Source of the DNA: Hoskinsella mucinilytica
GTDB lineage: Bacteria > Bacillota_I > Bacilli_A > Erysipelotrichales > Erysipelotrichaceae
Direction of reading: 5' to 3'
DNA length: 64,000 nucleotides
Assembly (NCBI RefSeq): GCF_045223415.1
Contig: NZ_JBEQZJ010000006.1
Location: 33,797-97,796 of the forward strand
The notes below the pieces were generated by a model. The model had not been told where the DNA came from. It saw nothing but the letters and a program-made list of their open reading frames with translations, and did not search any database. Of this stretch, positions 33,862 through 43,334 are shown in pieces. Position 1 is the stretch's first letter. The number at the start of each line of letters is the position of its first letter. Made by a program: the position numbers and the translations under genes.

Positions 33862-36432
33862 ATGCCGTATCGAATGAATCGATATACTGTATTACATGAA
33901 TTTGGCAGTGATGAAAATGTTGGACTAAGTGAGAGTGAGGCTGAGAAAAGACTCGCAAAGAATGGAAAGAATGAGCTGATCAAACAAAAGAAAGAAACCC
34001 CATTTCAAATGTTCATTGAACAATTTGAAGACCCAATGGTCATTATTCTGATCATAGGGGCGATCATTTCCATTTTTCTAAATGAAATCATAGATGCATC
34101 TATTATCTTTGTAGTTATTCTATTAAATGCAATGATAGGAGTTGTACAAGAATTTAAAGCAGAGAAAGCTATTGATGCTTTAGAGAAGCTATCAAGTCCC
34201 AAAGCAAGTGTGATCAGAGAAGGATATCTAAAAGAGATAGATTCCAAAGATCTGGTATTGGGTGATATCATTGAGCTTAGTGTCGGTAATTATATTCCTG
34301 CAGATATCAGACTTTTAACATCAACAAATCTAAAGGTAGAAGAAAGTACGCTAACCGGTGAAAGTGAACCGGTAGAAAAAAATGCAGAAGCTATTTATGA
34401 GGAAGTGACAGATATTCATGATCAGCGCAACATGGTGTTTATGTCCACATACGTTACATATGGAAAGGCAAGAGGTGTAGTAGTTCGCTGTGGTATGGAC
34501 AGTGAGGTCGGCCATATTGCGGGAATGCTATCCAAACATGAAGAAGACAGTACACCATTACAAGTGCGATTGGCGCATTTATCTAAATTGCTCGGTATTT
34601 TGTCAGTGGGTATTTGTGTAGCAATGTTTATTGTAGCGATACTTCAAGGTAGAAATCTATTTGACATGCTGTTGCTTTCTATCTCTTTGGCAGTTGCGGC
34701 AATACCTGAAGGTCTACCTGCGGTAGTAACCATTGTTTTGGCACTTGGTGTTCAGGTCATGAGTAAAAATCATGCGATCATTCGTAAGCTTCATGCTGTA
34801 GAAACACTTGGTTCAGTCAGCGTTATTTGCAGTGATAAAACAGGTACGTTAACCCAGAACCATATGAAAGTAGTGAGTACGTATGCGGATGGAGAATTAC
34901 AGAAGGAAAACGAGGAATTGTTAAGAGGATTTGCATTATGTAATGATGCTGTGGTAAGTGAAGAGATTTTAGGAGAACCTACAGAGGTAGCGTTATTAAC
35001 CTATTGTGAACAACAAGGGGTTCATAAGGCGCATTGTGAACGAAGCTATCTTCGTGTCAATGAAATTCCTTTTGACTCTGCACGTAAACTAATGACGACG
35101 ATTCATCAAAGTGAAAAGGGATATGTAGCATATACCAAAGGTGCTCCTGAAAAAATCCTTGAGTTATGTAGTAGTGTTTTGATCAATGGTAAACAAGTTA
35201 AAATGACAGCTTTTGAAAAAAATAGGATCTTAGAAGCCAGTAAGCAAGTGAGCAGTGATGCTCAGCGAGTATTGGCGCTTGCAAGAAAAAGCCTAAAAAG
35301 CGCACAGGAAGAGGCTGTAGAGGGAAAGATGTGTTTTGTTGGTTTTGCCGGAATGATCGATCCACCTCGAGAAGAAGTGAAAGATAGCATTGCACTTTGC
35401 CATGAAGCAGGAATTCGTGTAGTTATGATTACAGGAGATCATCCATTGACCGCTTTTGCGATTGCGAAACAACTGCATATCGCAAAGCATCCAAAACAGG
35501 TTATGACAGGAAGAATGTTGGATGAGATCAATGATGAGGATTTGATTAGTCAGATCATGGATATCTGTGTATTTGCTCGTGTGACACCTGAACATAAGGT
35601 AAGAATCGTAAATGCTTTTAAAAAGCGTAAAGAAGTCGTTGCTATGTCTGGGGATGGGGTGAATGATGCGCCTAGCTTAAAGAATGCAGATGTGGGTATC
35701 GCAATGGGAAAAACAGGTACGGATGTTTGTAAACAAGCAAGCGATATGATCTTGGCAGATGATAACTTTGCGACCATCGTTAAAGCAGTAGAACAGGGAA
35801 GAAACATTTATTTGAATATACAAAAAGCAGTTTTATATTTGTTAAGTTGTAATATCGGTGAAGTAATGTCATTATTTCTGGCAATCGTTTTCATGCCCAA
35901 TGTGGTATCTTGCGTGAGTGCAATTCAGATTTTATGGGTCAATCTGGTAACCGATGCATTTCCGGCTTTGGCTTTGGGGGTGGATCCGAAAGATCGATAT
36001 ATCATGAAGGAAAAGCCCAGAGATCGTGAAGAAAGTCTGTTTGCGCATGGTGGTATGATCTTTACCTTGATGAATGGGTTCTTTATCGGTACGATCACCT
36101 TGGTTGCATTTCGTTATGGATTGAATACCAGTGGAGAAAAAGCTCAAACCATGGCATTTATGGTATTGTCTATGTCTCAACTATTTCATTCACTGAATTT
36201 AAGAAGTATGAGGCATTCTATTTTCGAAGTTGGTGTTTTCAAGAATAAATGGCTGTTTTTGACTTTATTGATTGGATTGGGTTTACAGGTTTCGGTATGT
36301 GAGCTTCCGATCTTTCATACACTTTTGAAAACAGTATCGCTTTCTTTGATGGAATGGGGCATTGTATTTGGTTTAAGTATGAGTGTCATTTTGATCAATG
36401 AAATCAGTAAGTGGATTGCTAAGGATAAGTAA
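33862..36432 (+). CDS. P-type cation-transporting ATPase, P2A (calcium pump) type
   Basis: About 856 residues: amino domain, membrane helices (M1-M2 near 60-100), actuator loop with LTGES, M4 with PEGLPAVV, the phosphorylation motif CSDKTGTLTQN, nucleotide-binding KGAPE, MITGDHP, and GDGVNDAPSL, followed by a six-helix carboxyl block. This matches PacL/LMCA1-type Ca2+ exporters. The PEGLP and the NxxxxD pattern in M6 (NLVTDAFPALALGVD) support Ca2+, but Mn2+ or Na+ pumping is not excluded. ATG at 33862 is chosen for GAAGGAGG, leaving out 13 residues encoded upstream. Confidence 0.88.
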   Translation: MPYRMNRYTVLHEFGSDENVGLSESEAEKRLAKNGKNELIKQKKETPFQMFIEQFEDPMVIILIIGAIISIFLNEIIDASIIFVVILLNAMIGVVQEFKAEKAIDALEKLSSPKASVIREGYLKEIDSKDLVLGDIIELSVGNYIPADIRLLTSTNLKVEESTLTGESEPVEKNAEAIYEEVTDIHDQRNMVFMSTYVTYGKARGVVVRCGMDSEVGHIAGMLSKHEEDSTPLQVRLAHLSKLLGILSVGICVAMFIVAILQGRNLFDMLLLSISLAVAAIPEGLPAVVTIVLALGVQVMSKNHAIIRKLHAVETLGSVSVICSDKTGTLTQNHMKVVSTYADGELQKENEELLRGFALCNDAVVSEEILGEPTEVALLTYCEQQGVHKAHCERSYLRVNEIPFDSARKLMTTIHQSEKGYVAYTKGAPEKILELCSSVLINGKQVKMTAFEKNRILEASKQVSSDAQRVLALARKSLKSAQEEAVEGKMCFVGFAGMIDPPREEVKDSIALCHEAGIRVVMITGDHPLTAFAIAKQLHIAKHPKQVMTGRMLDEINDEDLISQIMDICVFARVTPEHKVRIVNAFKKRKEVVAMSGDGVNDAPSLKNADVGIAMGKTGTDVCKQASDMILADDNFATIVKAVEQGRNIYLNIQKAVLYLLSCNIGEVMSLFLAIVFMPNVVSCVSAIQILWVNLVTDAFPALALGVDPKDRYIMKEKPRDREESLFAHGGMIFTLMNGFFIGTITLVAFRYGLNTSGEKAQTMAFMVLSMSQLFHSLNLRSMRHSIFEVGVFKNKWLFLTLLIGLGLQVSVCELPIFHTLLKTVSLSLMEWGIVFGLSMSVILINEISKWIAKDK

Positions 36433-36440
36433 ATTGATAT

Positions 36441-36485
36441 AAAAAAAGTGATGTTGTTAGGATGGACCTAAAACATCACTTTTTG
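36441..36485. terminator. Bidirectional terminator between the P-ATPase gene and uraA
   Basis: AAAAAGTGATGTT pairs with AACATCACTTTTT (13 bp) around a 16-base loop; A and T tracts on both sides serve the converging genes. Confidence 0.9.
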
Positions 36486-36486
36486 T

Positions 36487-37827
36487 TTATGCTTTATCAG
36501 ATGGAAGGATCAGATTTAAAATGATACCAACCAAAGCACTCAATGCAGTACCGGATAATGTCATAAAGCTTCCGATAGGAAGTATGGCACCACCAAGACC
36601 GATAACTAACATTGCACTTGCGATAACTAAGTTTCTTTGTTTACCGAAATCAACCTTGTTATCTACCAAAACACGTAAACCATTGCTGGCAATCACGCCA
36701 TACAACAATATGCTCATACCACCTAGTACGCAAACCGGTATGGTAGAAATAAAGGCAGATATCTTACCTACCATAGAAAGAACGATGGCAATGCATGCTG
36801 CTCCTGCAGTAACATAAACACTACTGATCTTTGTCATACCGATGACACCGGTATTTTCACCATACGTTGTATTTGCTGGACCACCTAGAAAGGCAGATAC
36901 TGCAGTAGCGATTCCATCACCTAACAAGGTACGATCAAGACCTGGATCTTTCAAAAAGTTTTTACCGCAAATCTTTCCCAATACCGTATGATCACCGATA
37001 TGTTCAGCGATGGTCACAAAGGCAACAGGTAGAATTGCCCATGTTTCAGGTCCAAAATATAATTCATAGGTTTTAAAGTTTCCTAAGTGGAATGGTAAAA
37101 TAAATTCCGGTAATGCGAACCAATCCGCTTTGGTAACTGCTGTAAAGTCAACCAGACCAAAACATAATGCAATGATATATCCGACTATGATCGCAATCAA
37201 GAAAGGAATGATTTTGAAAAAGCCTTTTGCTTTTGTGGAAATCAATGCAGCAACTAAGAATGTAATCAATGCAACGATCATTGCTTTTGGGTCACCTCCG
37301 GCAACAAAGCCGGCATTGCCAACAGCATTTCCCGCAAGCCCTAATCCGATCACCGCAATCATAGGTCCGATGACGATTGGCGGTAATAATTTATCGATCC
37401 AATCTTTACCAATGAACTTTACAACGATCGCAACGATCACATAGATCAAGCCTACTAACATTAAGCCTGTTTGTGCGGCACTTGGATTCCCACCCAACGC
37501 TGCAATGGCGATTTGAACCGCAGAAATGTAAGCAAAGGAAGAACCTAAATATACCGGAACCTTTCCTTTGGTACAAGCAGTATAAATCAGGGTACCAATA
37601 CCACTTGCGAATAATGCGACACTGACCGGTAGACCTGTTAAGGTCGGAACCAAAATGGTTGCGCCAAACATTGCAAATACATGCTGAAAGCTTAAAAACA
37701 GCCACTTTAATGGATCAGGACGTTCATTAACATCCAAGATCATGTTGCCAGAAGGCTCTTCATGAAATTCATTTTCATCAAGAATCAACGGCATTTCTTC
37801 AACAGTTTCGTGAAATTCTTTTTTCAT
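36487..37827 (-). CDS. uraA: Uracil-xanthine permease (NCS2 family)
   Basis: 446 residues, 14-helix NCS2 fold. QHVFAMFGATILVPTLTGLP, YLGSSFAYISAVQIA and AILPVAFVTIAEHIGDHTVLG (pieces) with the helix 8-10 acids (AEHIGD, ENTG) match UraA-type H+/uracil symporters. Xanthine transport is possible; the best assignment is uracil. No PyrR site is obvious. The amino 35 residues are acidic and cytoplasmic. The start at 37827 is preceded by AAAGGAGTAAGT. Confidence 0.85.
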   Translation of the reverse strand: MKKEFHETVEEMPLILDENEFHEEPSGNMILDVNERPDPLKWLFLSFQHVFAMFGATILVPTLTGLPVSVALFASGIGTLIYTACTKGKVPVYLGSSFAYISAVQIAIAALGGNPSAAQTGLMLVGLIYVIVAIVVKFIGKDWIDKLLPPIVIGPMIAVIGLGLAGNAVGNAGFVAGGDPKAMIVALITFLVAALISTKAKGFFKIIPFLIAIIVGYIIALCFGLVDFTAVTKADWFALPEFILPFHLGNFKTYELYFGPETWAILPVAFVTIAEHIGDHTVLGKICGKNFLKDPGLDRTLLGDGIATAVSAFLGGPANTTYGENTGVIGMTKISSVYVTAGAACIAIVLSMVGKISAFISTIPVCVLGGMSILLYGVIASNGLRVLVDNKVDFGKQRNLVIASAMLVIGLGGAILPIGSFMTLSGTALSALVGIILNLILPSDKA

Positions 37828-37949
37828 ACTTACTCCTTTTTTATTTCAAAACACTCATAGTATACCATAATTATAGGAGTTATGAAAAAGAAAATACTGC
37901 TGTCCTAGGAAATTTCTATCAATTATGGTAAGATTACCATGGTGATAGT

Positions 37950-38789
37950 ATGCGATTTAAAAAAATATATATAGAGATTACCAATACCTGCAATCTATCT
38001 TGCAGTTTTTGTGTACAAAATCAACGTCCACCAAGAAGGATGAGCGTGGATGAGCTAAGACATATTCTGAAGCAAATAAAACCTTTTACCAACTACGTTT
38101 ATTTGCATGTACTTGGGGAGCCTTTATCTCATCCTGATCTTGAAACAATACTGGATCTTTGTGAAGAATATGGAATGAATGTCAATATGACAAGTAATGG
38201 AACCTTATTCAAACAAAAAGAAGATGTATTATTACGTGGTAAGATACGTCAACTTAATGTATCTCTTCATAGCTTTCCCCAACATTATCAACAGGCATAT
38301 TTAGAACATGTGATTTCAATATGTGACAAGTTGGCTGAAAAGCATACTTATATAAGTTATCGTTTATGGAGCATGCGTCAAGGGGAACTGGATCATGAGA
38401 CCATGCAAATCGTTGATTATTTAAAACAAGCATATCATTGTGATATTCCGGTAATTGAAAAAGGTGCAATTCGTTTAAAAGAACATACCTATTTGCATTT
38501 TGAGGAGGTATTTGCTTGGCCAGATCTTTCATCTTTCCATGTTTCCACAAAAGGAAGTTGTCTTGGCATGAAACAAATGTGTGCGATCCTATCAGATGGA
38601 ACGATCACTCCATGTTGTTTAGATAGTAAGGGAGATATTGCACTGGGAAATATATTTGAGGAATCCTTTTCTTCAATCATAGAAAAAGAAAGAGCACAAG
38701 CCATAAAAACTGGATTTCAGAATAAGGTCGTAGTAGAAGAGCTTTGTCAGAAATGTAGTTATCGTACTCGATTTGATGAAAAGAGGTAA
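37950..38789 (+). CDS. Radical SAM protein with SPASM-like carboxyl domain
   Basis: 279 residues. The cluster motif is CNLSCSFC (Cys14, Cys18, Cys21), followed by LHVLGEPLSHPDLETIL and NVNMTSNGT. The carboxyl end has further cysteines (GSCLGMKQMCAI, PCCLD, LCQKC) of a SPASM/Twitch-like domain holding auxiliary Fe-S clusters. Such enzymes often modify peptides or tRNA; no precursor peptide is visible nearby. It overlaps nothing but shares an operon with the next hydrolase, whose ATG lies 4 bp beyond the stop. The start follows GGTGAT. Confidence 0.8.
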   Translation: MRFKKIYIEITNTCNLSCSFCVQNQRPPRRMSVDELRHILKQIKPFTNYVYLHVLGEPLSHPDLETILDLCEEYGMNVNMTSNGTLFKQKEDVLLRGKIRQLNVSLHSFPQHYQQAYLEHVISICDKLAEKHTYISYRLWSMRQGELDHETMQIVDYLKQAYHCDIPVIEKGAIRLKEHTYLHFEEVFAWPDLSSFHVSTKGSCLGMKQMCAILSDGTITPCCLDSKGDIALGNIFEESFSSIIEKERAQAIKTGFQNKVVVEELCQKCSYRTRFDEKR

Positions 38790-38793
38790 GAAC

Positions 38794-39489
38794 ATGTATT
38801 TAAAGCGACAGGATTGTCATATTTATTATGAAATATATGGTAGTGGGGAACCTATCTTATTTCTTCATGGGAATGGAGAGGATCATACTTATTTTCAACA
38901 TCAAATAGAAGCTTTTTCAAATGATTACCAAGTGATCGTCATGGATATGAGAGGACATGGTATTTCAGACTTTGGAGAACGACCTTTGAATTTTGCATTA
39001 TTTGCGGAAGATGTGATTGCGCTATGGAATGAGCAACATATCGAACGTTGTCATGTGTTTGGTTTCAGTGATGGGGGAAATACGGCATTGACCCTAGGGA
39101 TTCATTATCCAACACGTTGTAATAAGATCATTGCCAATGGCGCAAATCTTAATACGATGGGTATGAAACAATGGGTACAGCTTACTCTTTTGGCACAATA
39201 TGAAATGACAAAAATACGTTCCTTCATAGATAAAGAAGCAAACAAAAAACTACAGATATTAGATTTAATGATGCATCAGCCTAAGATTTCGATCAAACAG
39301 CTACATGCAATCAAAAGTCCTGTTTTGGTGTTATGTGGAAGTAATGATATGATCAAAACAGAACATTCTATGAACATAGCCCGAGCGATTCCAAATGCAA
39401 TGTTAGATATCATACCAGGAGATCATTTTATTGCGAATAAACAATATGAAGTTGTCAATCAACATGTAAAAAAATTTCTAAAGAAATGA
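38794..39489 (+). CDS. Alpha/beta-hydrolase
   Basis: 231 residues, classical fold: oxyanion region LFLHGNGEDHTYFQHQ, MDMRGHGISD, nucleophile elbow GFSDGGNTAL (Ser), Asp in LVLCGSNDMI and His in PGDHFIA. Esterase, lipase or thioesterase; substrate unknown. Follows the radical SAM gene, so possibly the two act together. ATG 38794 is preferred because of AGAGGTAAGAAC; an upstream ATG lies inside the radical SAM gene's end. Confidence 0.85.
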   Translation: MYLKRQDCHIYYEIYGSGEPILFLHGNGEDHTYFQHQIEAFSNDYQVIVMDMRGHGISDFGERPLNFALFAEDVIALWNEQHIERCHVFGFSDGGNTALTLGIHYPTRCNKIIANGANLNTMGMKQWVQLTLLAQYEMTKIRSFIDKEANKKLQILDLMMHQPKISIKQLHAIKSPVLVLCGSNDMIKTEHSMNIARAIPNAMLDIIPGDHFIANKQYEVVNQHVKKFLKK

Positions 39490-39508
39490 TATCTTTAGAA
39501 ATTTTTTC
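39470..39508 (+). terminator. Terminator after the alpha/beta-hydrolase gene
   Basis: AAATTTCTAAAGA ... TCTTTAGAAATTTTTT; long A-T stem overlapping the end of the gene, with a T tract. Confidence 0.8.
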
Positions 39509-39570
39509 GTTTTCCTTTCCTGTTTTCTTATAAGTTTTTATTATAATGGTGGTGGGAAAGAGGGATATAC

Positions 39571-41580
39571 ATGAATCTTTTAATGATTTTAATTTTTATG
39601 CTTGTGATGTTATTGGTATACTTTATCGTTAATAAAAAGACAAGAAAACAAACGTTGGAACAAATTCAGACATATATTGGAAAAATAGCATACATCGTTA
39701 GTGCACCGATCGTATTAGTGATTCAGCTATGTTTTGAATTTACATCGATTATGACAGATTTTATATTAAAGCTATTACATATGTTGTTGTTGCCGTTTAC
39801 ATCAGCTGGTATCGTCATTACTCATTTTGATCAAAGCTGTAAGGAGAAAACGACAAGATACCTGAAACGCTATGATGGACAACATTACATCAAGCAAGGC
39901 GTTCATTTATATAAGGAAGCCTTATTAAAGGATACCCATAGCTTTGTGAACATAACGATTCAAACAGTTGTATTGGTTGGAACGATTTTTCTTCAATATG
40001 TATCATTTGCGACAACCTATCGTGGTATTAGCTTCTATTTTCAAGAGATGGCACCCGGTGCTGCGGTATTGATCACATTCGTTATTCAATGTAGTCTTTT
40101 GGTATTGGCGAATGCTATCGTACATCGTCAGCGTTTTACCTTAGGAAGAACTTTGATGTTACTTTATTTTATGTGTACCTCGATGTTTTTCTCTTATACA
40201 GGAATCGTGAATCAACAAATTTCTCCTGAGATTGATATTCGAAAGAATTATCAAGCATTTTATAAGGATTATGAGAATTTGCGTAATGATATGTTATCTA
40301 AATCTAACCAAACTGCAGATACTTTTACGATTACCTCGCTGATACAAGATGCGAACCAATTGAAAAAAAATAGTGAGGCTATGCGTAAATCGATTGAACA
40401 AAGCTTAAAGGGACATCAGGAACAGCTAAATGCTTCTGTCAAAATATCTTATGATGAACATGGTTATCCTATTTATGATACCACGAATAAAGATAGCACG
40501 CTCTTAAATCTTATTGATAAAGAAAATCAACAGATACAGCGATTATCTCAACTGGAAGAACTATTACGCCCTGATGAACTACAAGTTTCTTTTTTAAAAG
40601 ATGCTTCCTTTGCGCAAAAGGATATGGAAGAAAAACAAAAGCTTTTGAATGATCCTTCCACGGGATACGATGAAATGAAACAGGCATATGATCATTTGGC
40701 TCAATATATGAAATCTATCGATTCCAATATGGAAATCAAAGAGTTACCTGCGACATTAGGAAGTTACTATCAAAGCTTTGCGTTACAGAAACAATTACAA
40801 GAAGAAAAATGTATGGACTATGATACACTACGATCACAGATCACAACCAGCAAAAAAGATATGACCAATGTGTCAGATATTCTCCAGCTACAATCTTTGA
40901 TCACAAAAGAAATCAATGACAACTTCATCAATACCGATTTATCAGATCAAGAGTTTGCGTCAGCTTTCGCTTATTATTCTACGACATTAGAATCCATGAA
41001 AGATGCACTTCAATTTGAGGACAGTAATCTGGTTGCTTTATCTAGACTTCATCCACAACACAAGGATTTTTATACAGCATTATTTTTATTAGTTCTTGCG
41101 ATCTTTGTAGATGGTACTACCGTTTTAATGCCATTCTTTATGAATAAGACGAAGAAAACGATTCTTTATGCGACCAAACGAAAAGATTTACGATTTGAGG
41201 AAGAAGAAATCCTAAGTGATATGCTGATGGGTATTTCAAAGGATCCTGTAGAGGCGATGGAAAAATTAGAAGAATTATTCGATCATTTTAGTCTAACCCC
41301 ATATTTGCAGAAAAAAGGGTATGCTTTACAATGGGAAGAAAGTCAATTACATCGTTATCTTCAAGAGGATGGAAGCGATATGAGAGAATGTGTCCTCTTC
41401 TTACAGCATTGTGGTTATATGGAATATACAACAAAAGAAATGCTTAATACATTAAGAAAAGAAGCAGGATTGAGTGAAATAGAAACAGAGGCAGTTTATT
41501 TAGTGAAAACAAACTTGGTGATTTGGCTGAAACAAAACCATGCTTATGCGAAGAAAAAAAGTGATATGGAGGAAGCATGA
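39571..41580 (+). CDS. Large unknown membrane protein with a central coiled-coil region
   Basis: 669 residues. Six or so membrane helices in the first 225 residues (first at about 2-22, then 45-85, 125-150, 165-190, 195-220), a long polar helical segment (about 230-490) with heptad-like KLEEL/KQLQEE patterns, one helix near 510-530 and a soluble carboxyl end. The middle segment would lie on one side of the membrane. No enzyme motif or known family could be seen. It is monocistronic, with a promoter-like TATAAT about 30 bp upstream of the start, and no informative neighbours. Confidence 0.6.
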   Translation: MNLLMILIFMLVMLLVYFIVNKKTRKQTLEQIQTYIGKIAYIVSAPIVLVIQLCFEFTSIMTDFILKLLHMLLLPFTSAGIVITHFDQSCKEKTTRYLKRYDGQHYIKQGVHLYKEALLKDTHSFVNITIQTVVLVGTIFLQYVSFATTYRGISFYFQEMAPGAAVLITFVIQCSLLVLANAIVHRQRFTLGRTLMLLYFMCTSMFFSYTGIVNQQISPEIDIRKNYQAFYKDYENLRNDMLSKSNQTADTFTITSLIQDANQLKKNSEAMRKSIEQSLKGHQEQLNASVKISYDEHGYPIYDTTNKDSTLLNLIDKENQQIQRLSQLEELLRPDELQVSFLKDASFAQKDMEEKQKLLNDPSTGYDEMKQAYDHLAQYMKSIDSNMEIKELPATLGSYYQSFALQKQLQEEKCMDYDTLRSQITTSKKDMTNVSDILQLQSLITKEINDNFINTDLSDQEFASAFAYYSTTLESMKDALQFEDSNLVALSRLHPQHKDFYTALFLLVLAIFVDGTTVLMPFFMNKTKKTILYATKRKDLRFEEEEILSDMLMGISKDPVEAMEKLEELFDHFSLTPYLQKKGYALQWEESQLHRYLQEDGSDMRECVLFLQHCGYMEYTTKEMLNTLRKEAGLSEIETEAVYLVKTNLVIWLKQNHAYAKKKSDMEEA

Positions 41581-41681
41581 CATTTGTAAAATCAAAGCTT
41601 ATGCAGATCTATCATAAGGGATGACAGTAGAGATGTAAGTGTGATGTTTGGTCAGTATCAGAGTAGTGTGCATATCAAATT

Positions 41682-41721
41682 AAAAAAAATAGCGTTTATC
41701 AATGAAAGACGCTATTTTTTG
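41682..41721 (+). terminator. Terminator before the Trk operon
   Basis: AAAAATAGCGT, loop of about 12, ACGCTATTTTTT. It may end the transcript of the large membrane protein, 100 bases after its stop codon. Confidence 0.85.
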
Positions 41722-41919
41722 ATCGTGTTCATTTGAATTTTAGTCTTTAGACTATCTTATGGTATGGCAAATTAACGATATCTTAACAAAAGAATGAGAA
41801 ATCTTAACAAATGCGGTTGTAAATTGAGGGGCAAGTGTGTAAAATGTATGTACATCATTATGATGAGTTAAAAAGAAATGAAAAACAAATGAATATGAGA
41901 AGGGTAAAGAAGGTATAGA
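41722..41919 (+). promoter_or_regulatory. Regulatory region of trkH: promoter and three TTAACR hexamers
   Basis: The 339-bp gap 41581-41919 has no gene. Promoter: TTGTAA (41817-41822), 17-bp spacer, TAAAAT (41840-41845). Upstream are TTAACG (41772-41777), TTAACA (41783-41788) and TTAACA (41804-41809), spaced 11 and 21 bp, that is, on one face of the helix. Two 11-base copies of ATCTTAACAAA (41780-41790, 41801-41811) contain the latter two. This is typical of OmpR/PhoB-type response-regulator sites. Confidence 0.55.
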
Positions 41920-43320
41920 ATGAAAATGGTGAATTTTGTTCATACGGTATTGGATTTCAAAAAACTTTCTCCTGCACAAAAAATCGCAACCAGTTTCTTG
42001 TTTGTGATTTTGGCAGGTACGATTTTATTGATGCTTCCGATCAGTAATCGTAATGGTGAGTTTTTTTCTCCAATCGATGCATTGTTCACAGCTACTAGTG
42101 CTACCTGTGTTACAGGATTATCGACCGTCACGATTGCAGATCAGTTTAACTGGTTTGGGCATCTTGTGATCGTATTGCTGATACAAATAGGTGGCTTAGG
42201 ACTGATGACGTTCATGGCCGTATTGATCCTGATATTAAAAAACAGATTGTCTTTGAATGAAAAGAAAGTCATGAAAGAGATGCTGAATCAGGATAAAGTA
42301 TTTGATATGAAGAAATTCCTTCTGGATATTCTTCGCTATACGCTGTTTTTTGAAGCGATCGGCACGATCATCTTAAGTTTTCGTATGATTGATGACTATG
42401 GTCCGATTGATGGAATCTTAAAGGCTGCATTTTTATCTGTATCAGCGTTTTGTAACGCTGGTTTTGATACTTTGGGATCTATCAGTCTACAAGGTTATGT
42501 GCATGATCCTCTTGTTTGTATTACGATTATGACCTTGATCGTACTTGGTGGTCTAGGTTTTGCGGTATGGTTTGATGTTCGAGATAAACTAGGTAATCTA
42601 TTTCATAAAAAGATCACCTTCAAGAAGTTTCATCAATCTCTAAGTCTTCATACAAAAGTGGTATTGTTGGTTACCATCATATTGATTATTGTTCCTGCTA
42701 TCTTGATCATGGCTTTGGAATTCAATAATCCGCAAACGATGGGAAGTTTCAGTATTCCTGAAAAGTTGATGTCATCTACCTTTGAATCCATTGCTCTTCG
42801 TACAGCTGGCTTTACTACTGTTAATTATGCAAATATTATGGCAGGTACTCAAATGTTGATGATGATCGTTATGTTCATCGGAGGTTCTCCGGGAGGAACT
42901 GCAGGTGGTATCAAGACTACGACCTTTGCAATGTTGGTCATCTATATGATCAATATGTTAAAGGGCAGAGAAAATGTTGTTGTGATGAGAAGACATATTG
43001 GCAATGGTACCATCATACGTGCCATGGGTATTTTCTTTATCAATATCGTTGCACTTTTGACCGGAATGTTCTTGTTGTCTATTGTTCAACCTGAAGCCTT
43101 TAATATGATAGCTTTTGAATGTGTCAGTGCCATGGCAACCGTTGGAAGTAGTCTTGGATTGACCGGACTCTTGACCTTTGGTGGAAAAGTGATTATCATA
43201 GTATTAATGTATATCGGTAGAATCGGTATTTCTACCCTGATCATATCCTTAGTGAAGGCTCGACATGAGGCTGGTAAGGATAAGATCAATTATCCTGATG
43301 GAACCATCATTGTAGGATAA
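41920..43320 (+). CDS. TrkH/KtrB-type potassium (cation) transporter, membrane subunit
   Basis: 466 residues with four M1-P-M2 units and ten or so helices. Selectivity-loop regions TSATCVTGLSTV, SAFCNAGFDTLG, ALRTAGFTTVNY and AMATVGSSLGL supply the four filter repeats. It pairs with the RCK subunit downstream, 14 bp later. With a KtrA-size partner this is best described as KtrAB/TrkAH; it imports K+. AAGAAGG is the ribosome site. Confidence 0.9.
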   Translation: MKMVNFVHTVLDFKKLSPAQKIATSFLFVILAGTILLMLPISNRNGEFFSPIDALFTATSATCVTGLSTVTIADQFNWFGHLVIVLLIQIGGLGLMTFMAVLILILKNRLSLNEKKVMKEMLNQDKVFDMKKFLLDILRYTLFFEAIGTIILSFRMIDDYGPIDGILKAAFLSVSAFCNAGFDTLGSISLQGYVHDPLVCITIMTLIVLGGLGFAVWFDVRDKLGNLFHKKITFKKFHQSLSLHTKVVLLVTIILIIVPAILIMALEFNNPQTMGSFSIPEKLMSSTFESIALRTAGFTTVNYANIMAGTQMLMMIVMFIGGSPGGTAGGIKTTTFAMLVIYMINMLKGRENVVVMRRHIGNGTIIRAMGIFFINIVALLTGMFLLSIVQPEAFNMIAFECVSAMATVGSSLGLTGLLTFGGKVIIIVLMYIGRIGISTLIISLVKARHEAGKDKINYPDGTIIVG

Positions 43321-43334
43321 GAGGAGAGTAAGTT

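Noticed and set aside
37130..37444. Open frame on the plus strand within uraA
   Set aside because: Antisense shadow of a hydrophobic protein, with no ribosome site.
41644..41736. 30-codon frame after the large membrane protein
   Set aside because: No ribosome site, and it runs through the terminator hairpin.
41581..41919. c-di-AMP (ydaO) riboswitch before trkH
   Set aside because: I could not find its conserved core; only a promoter and TTAACA repeats are visible.
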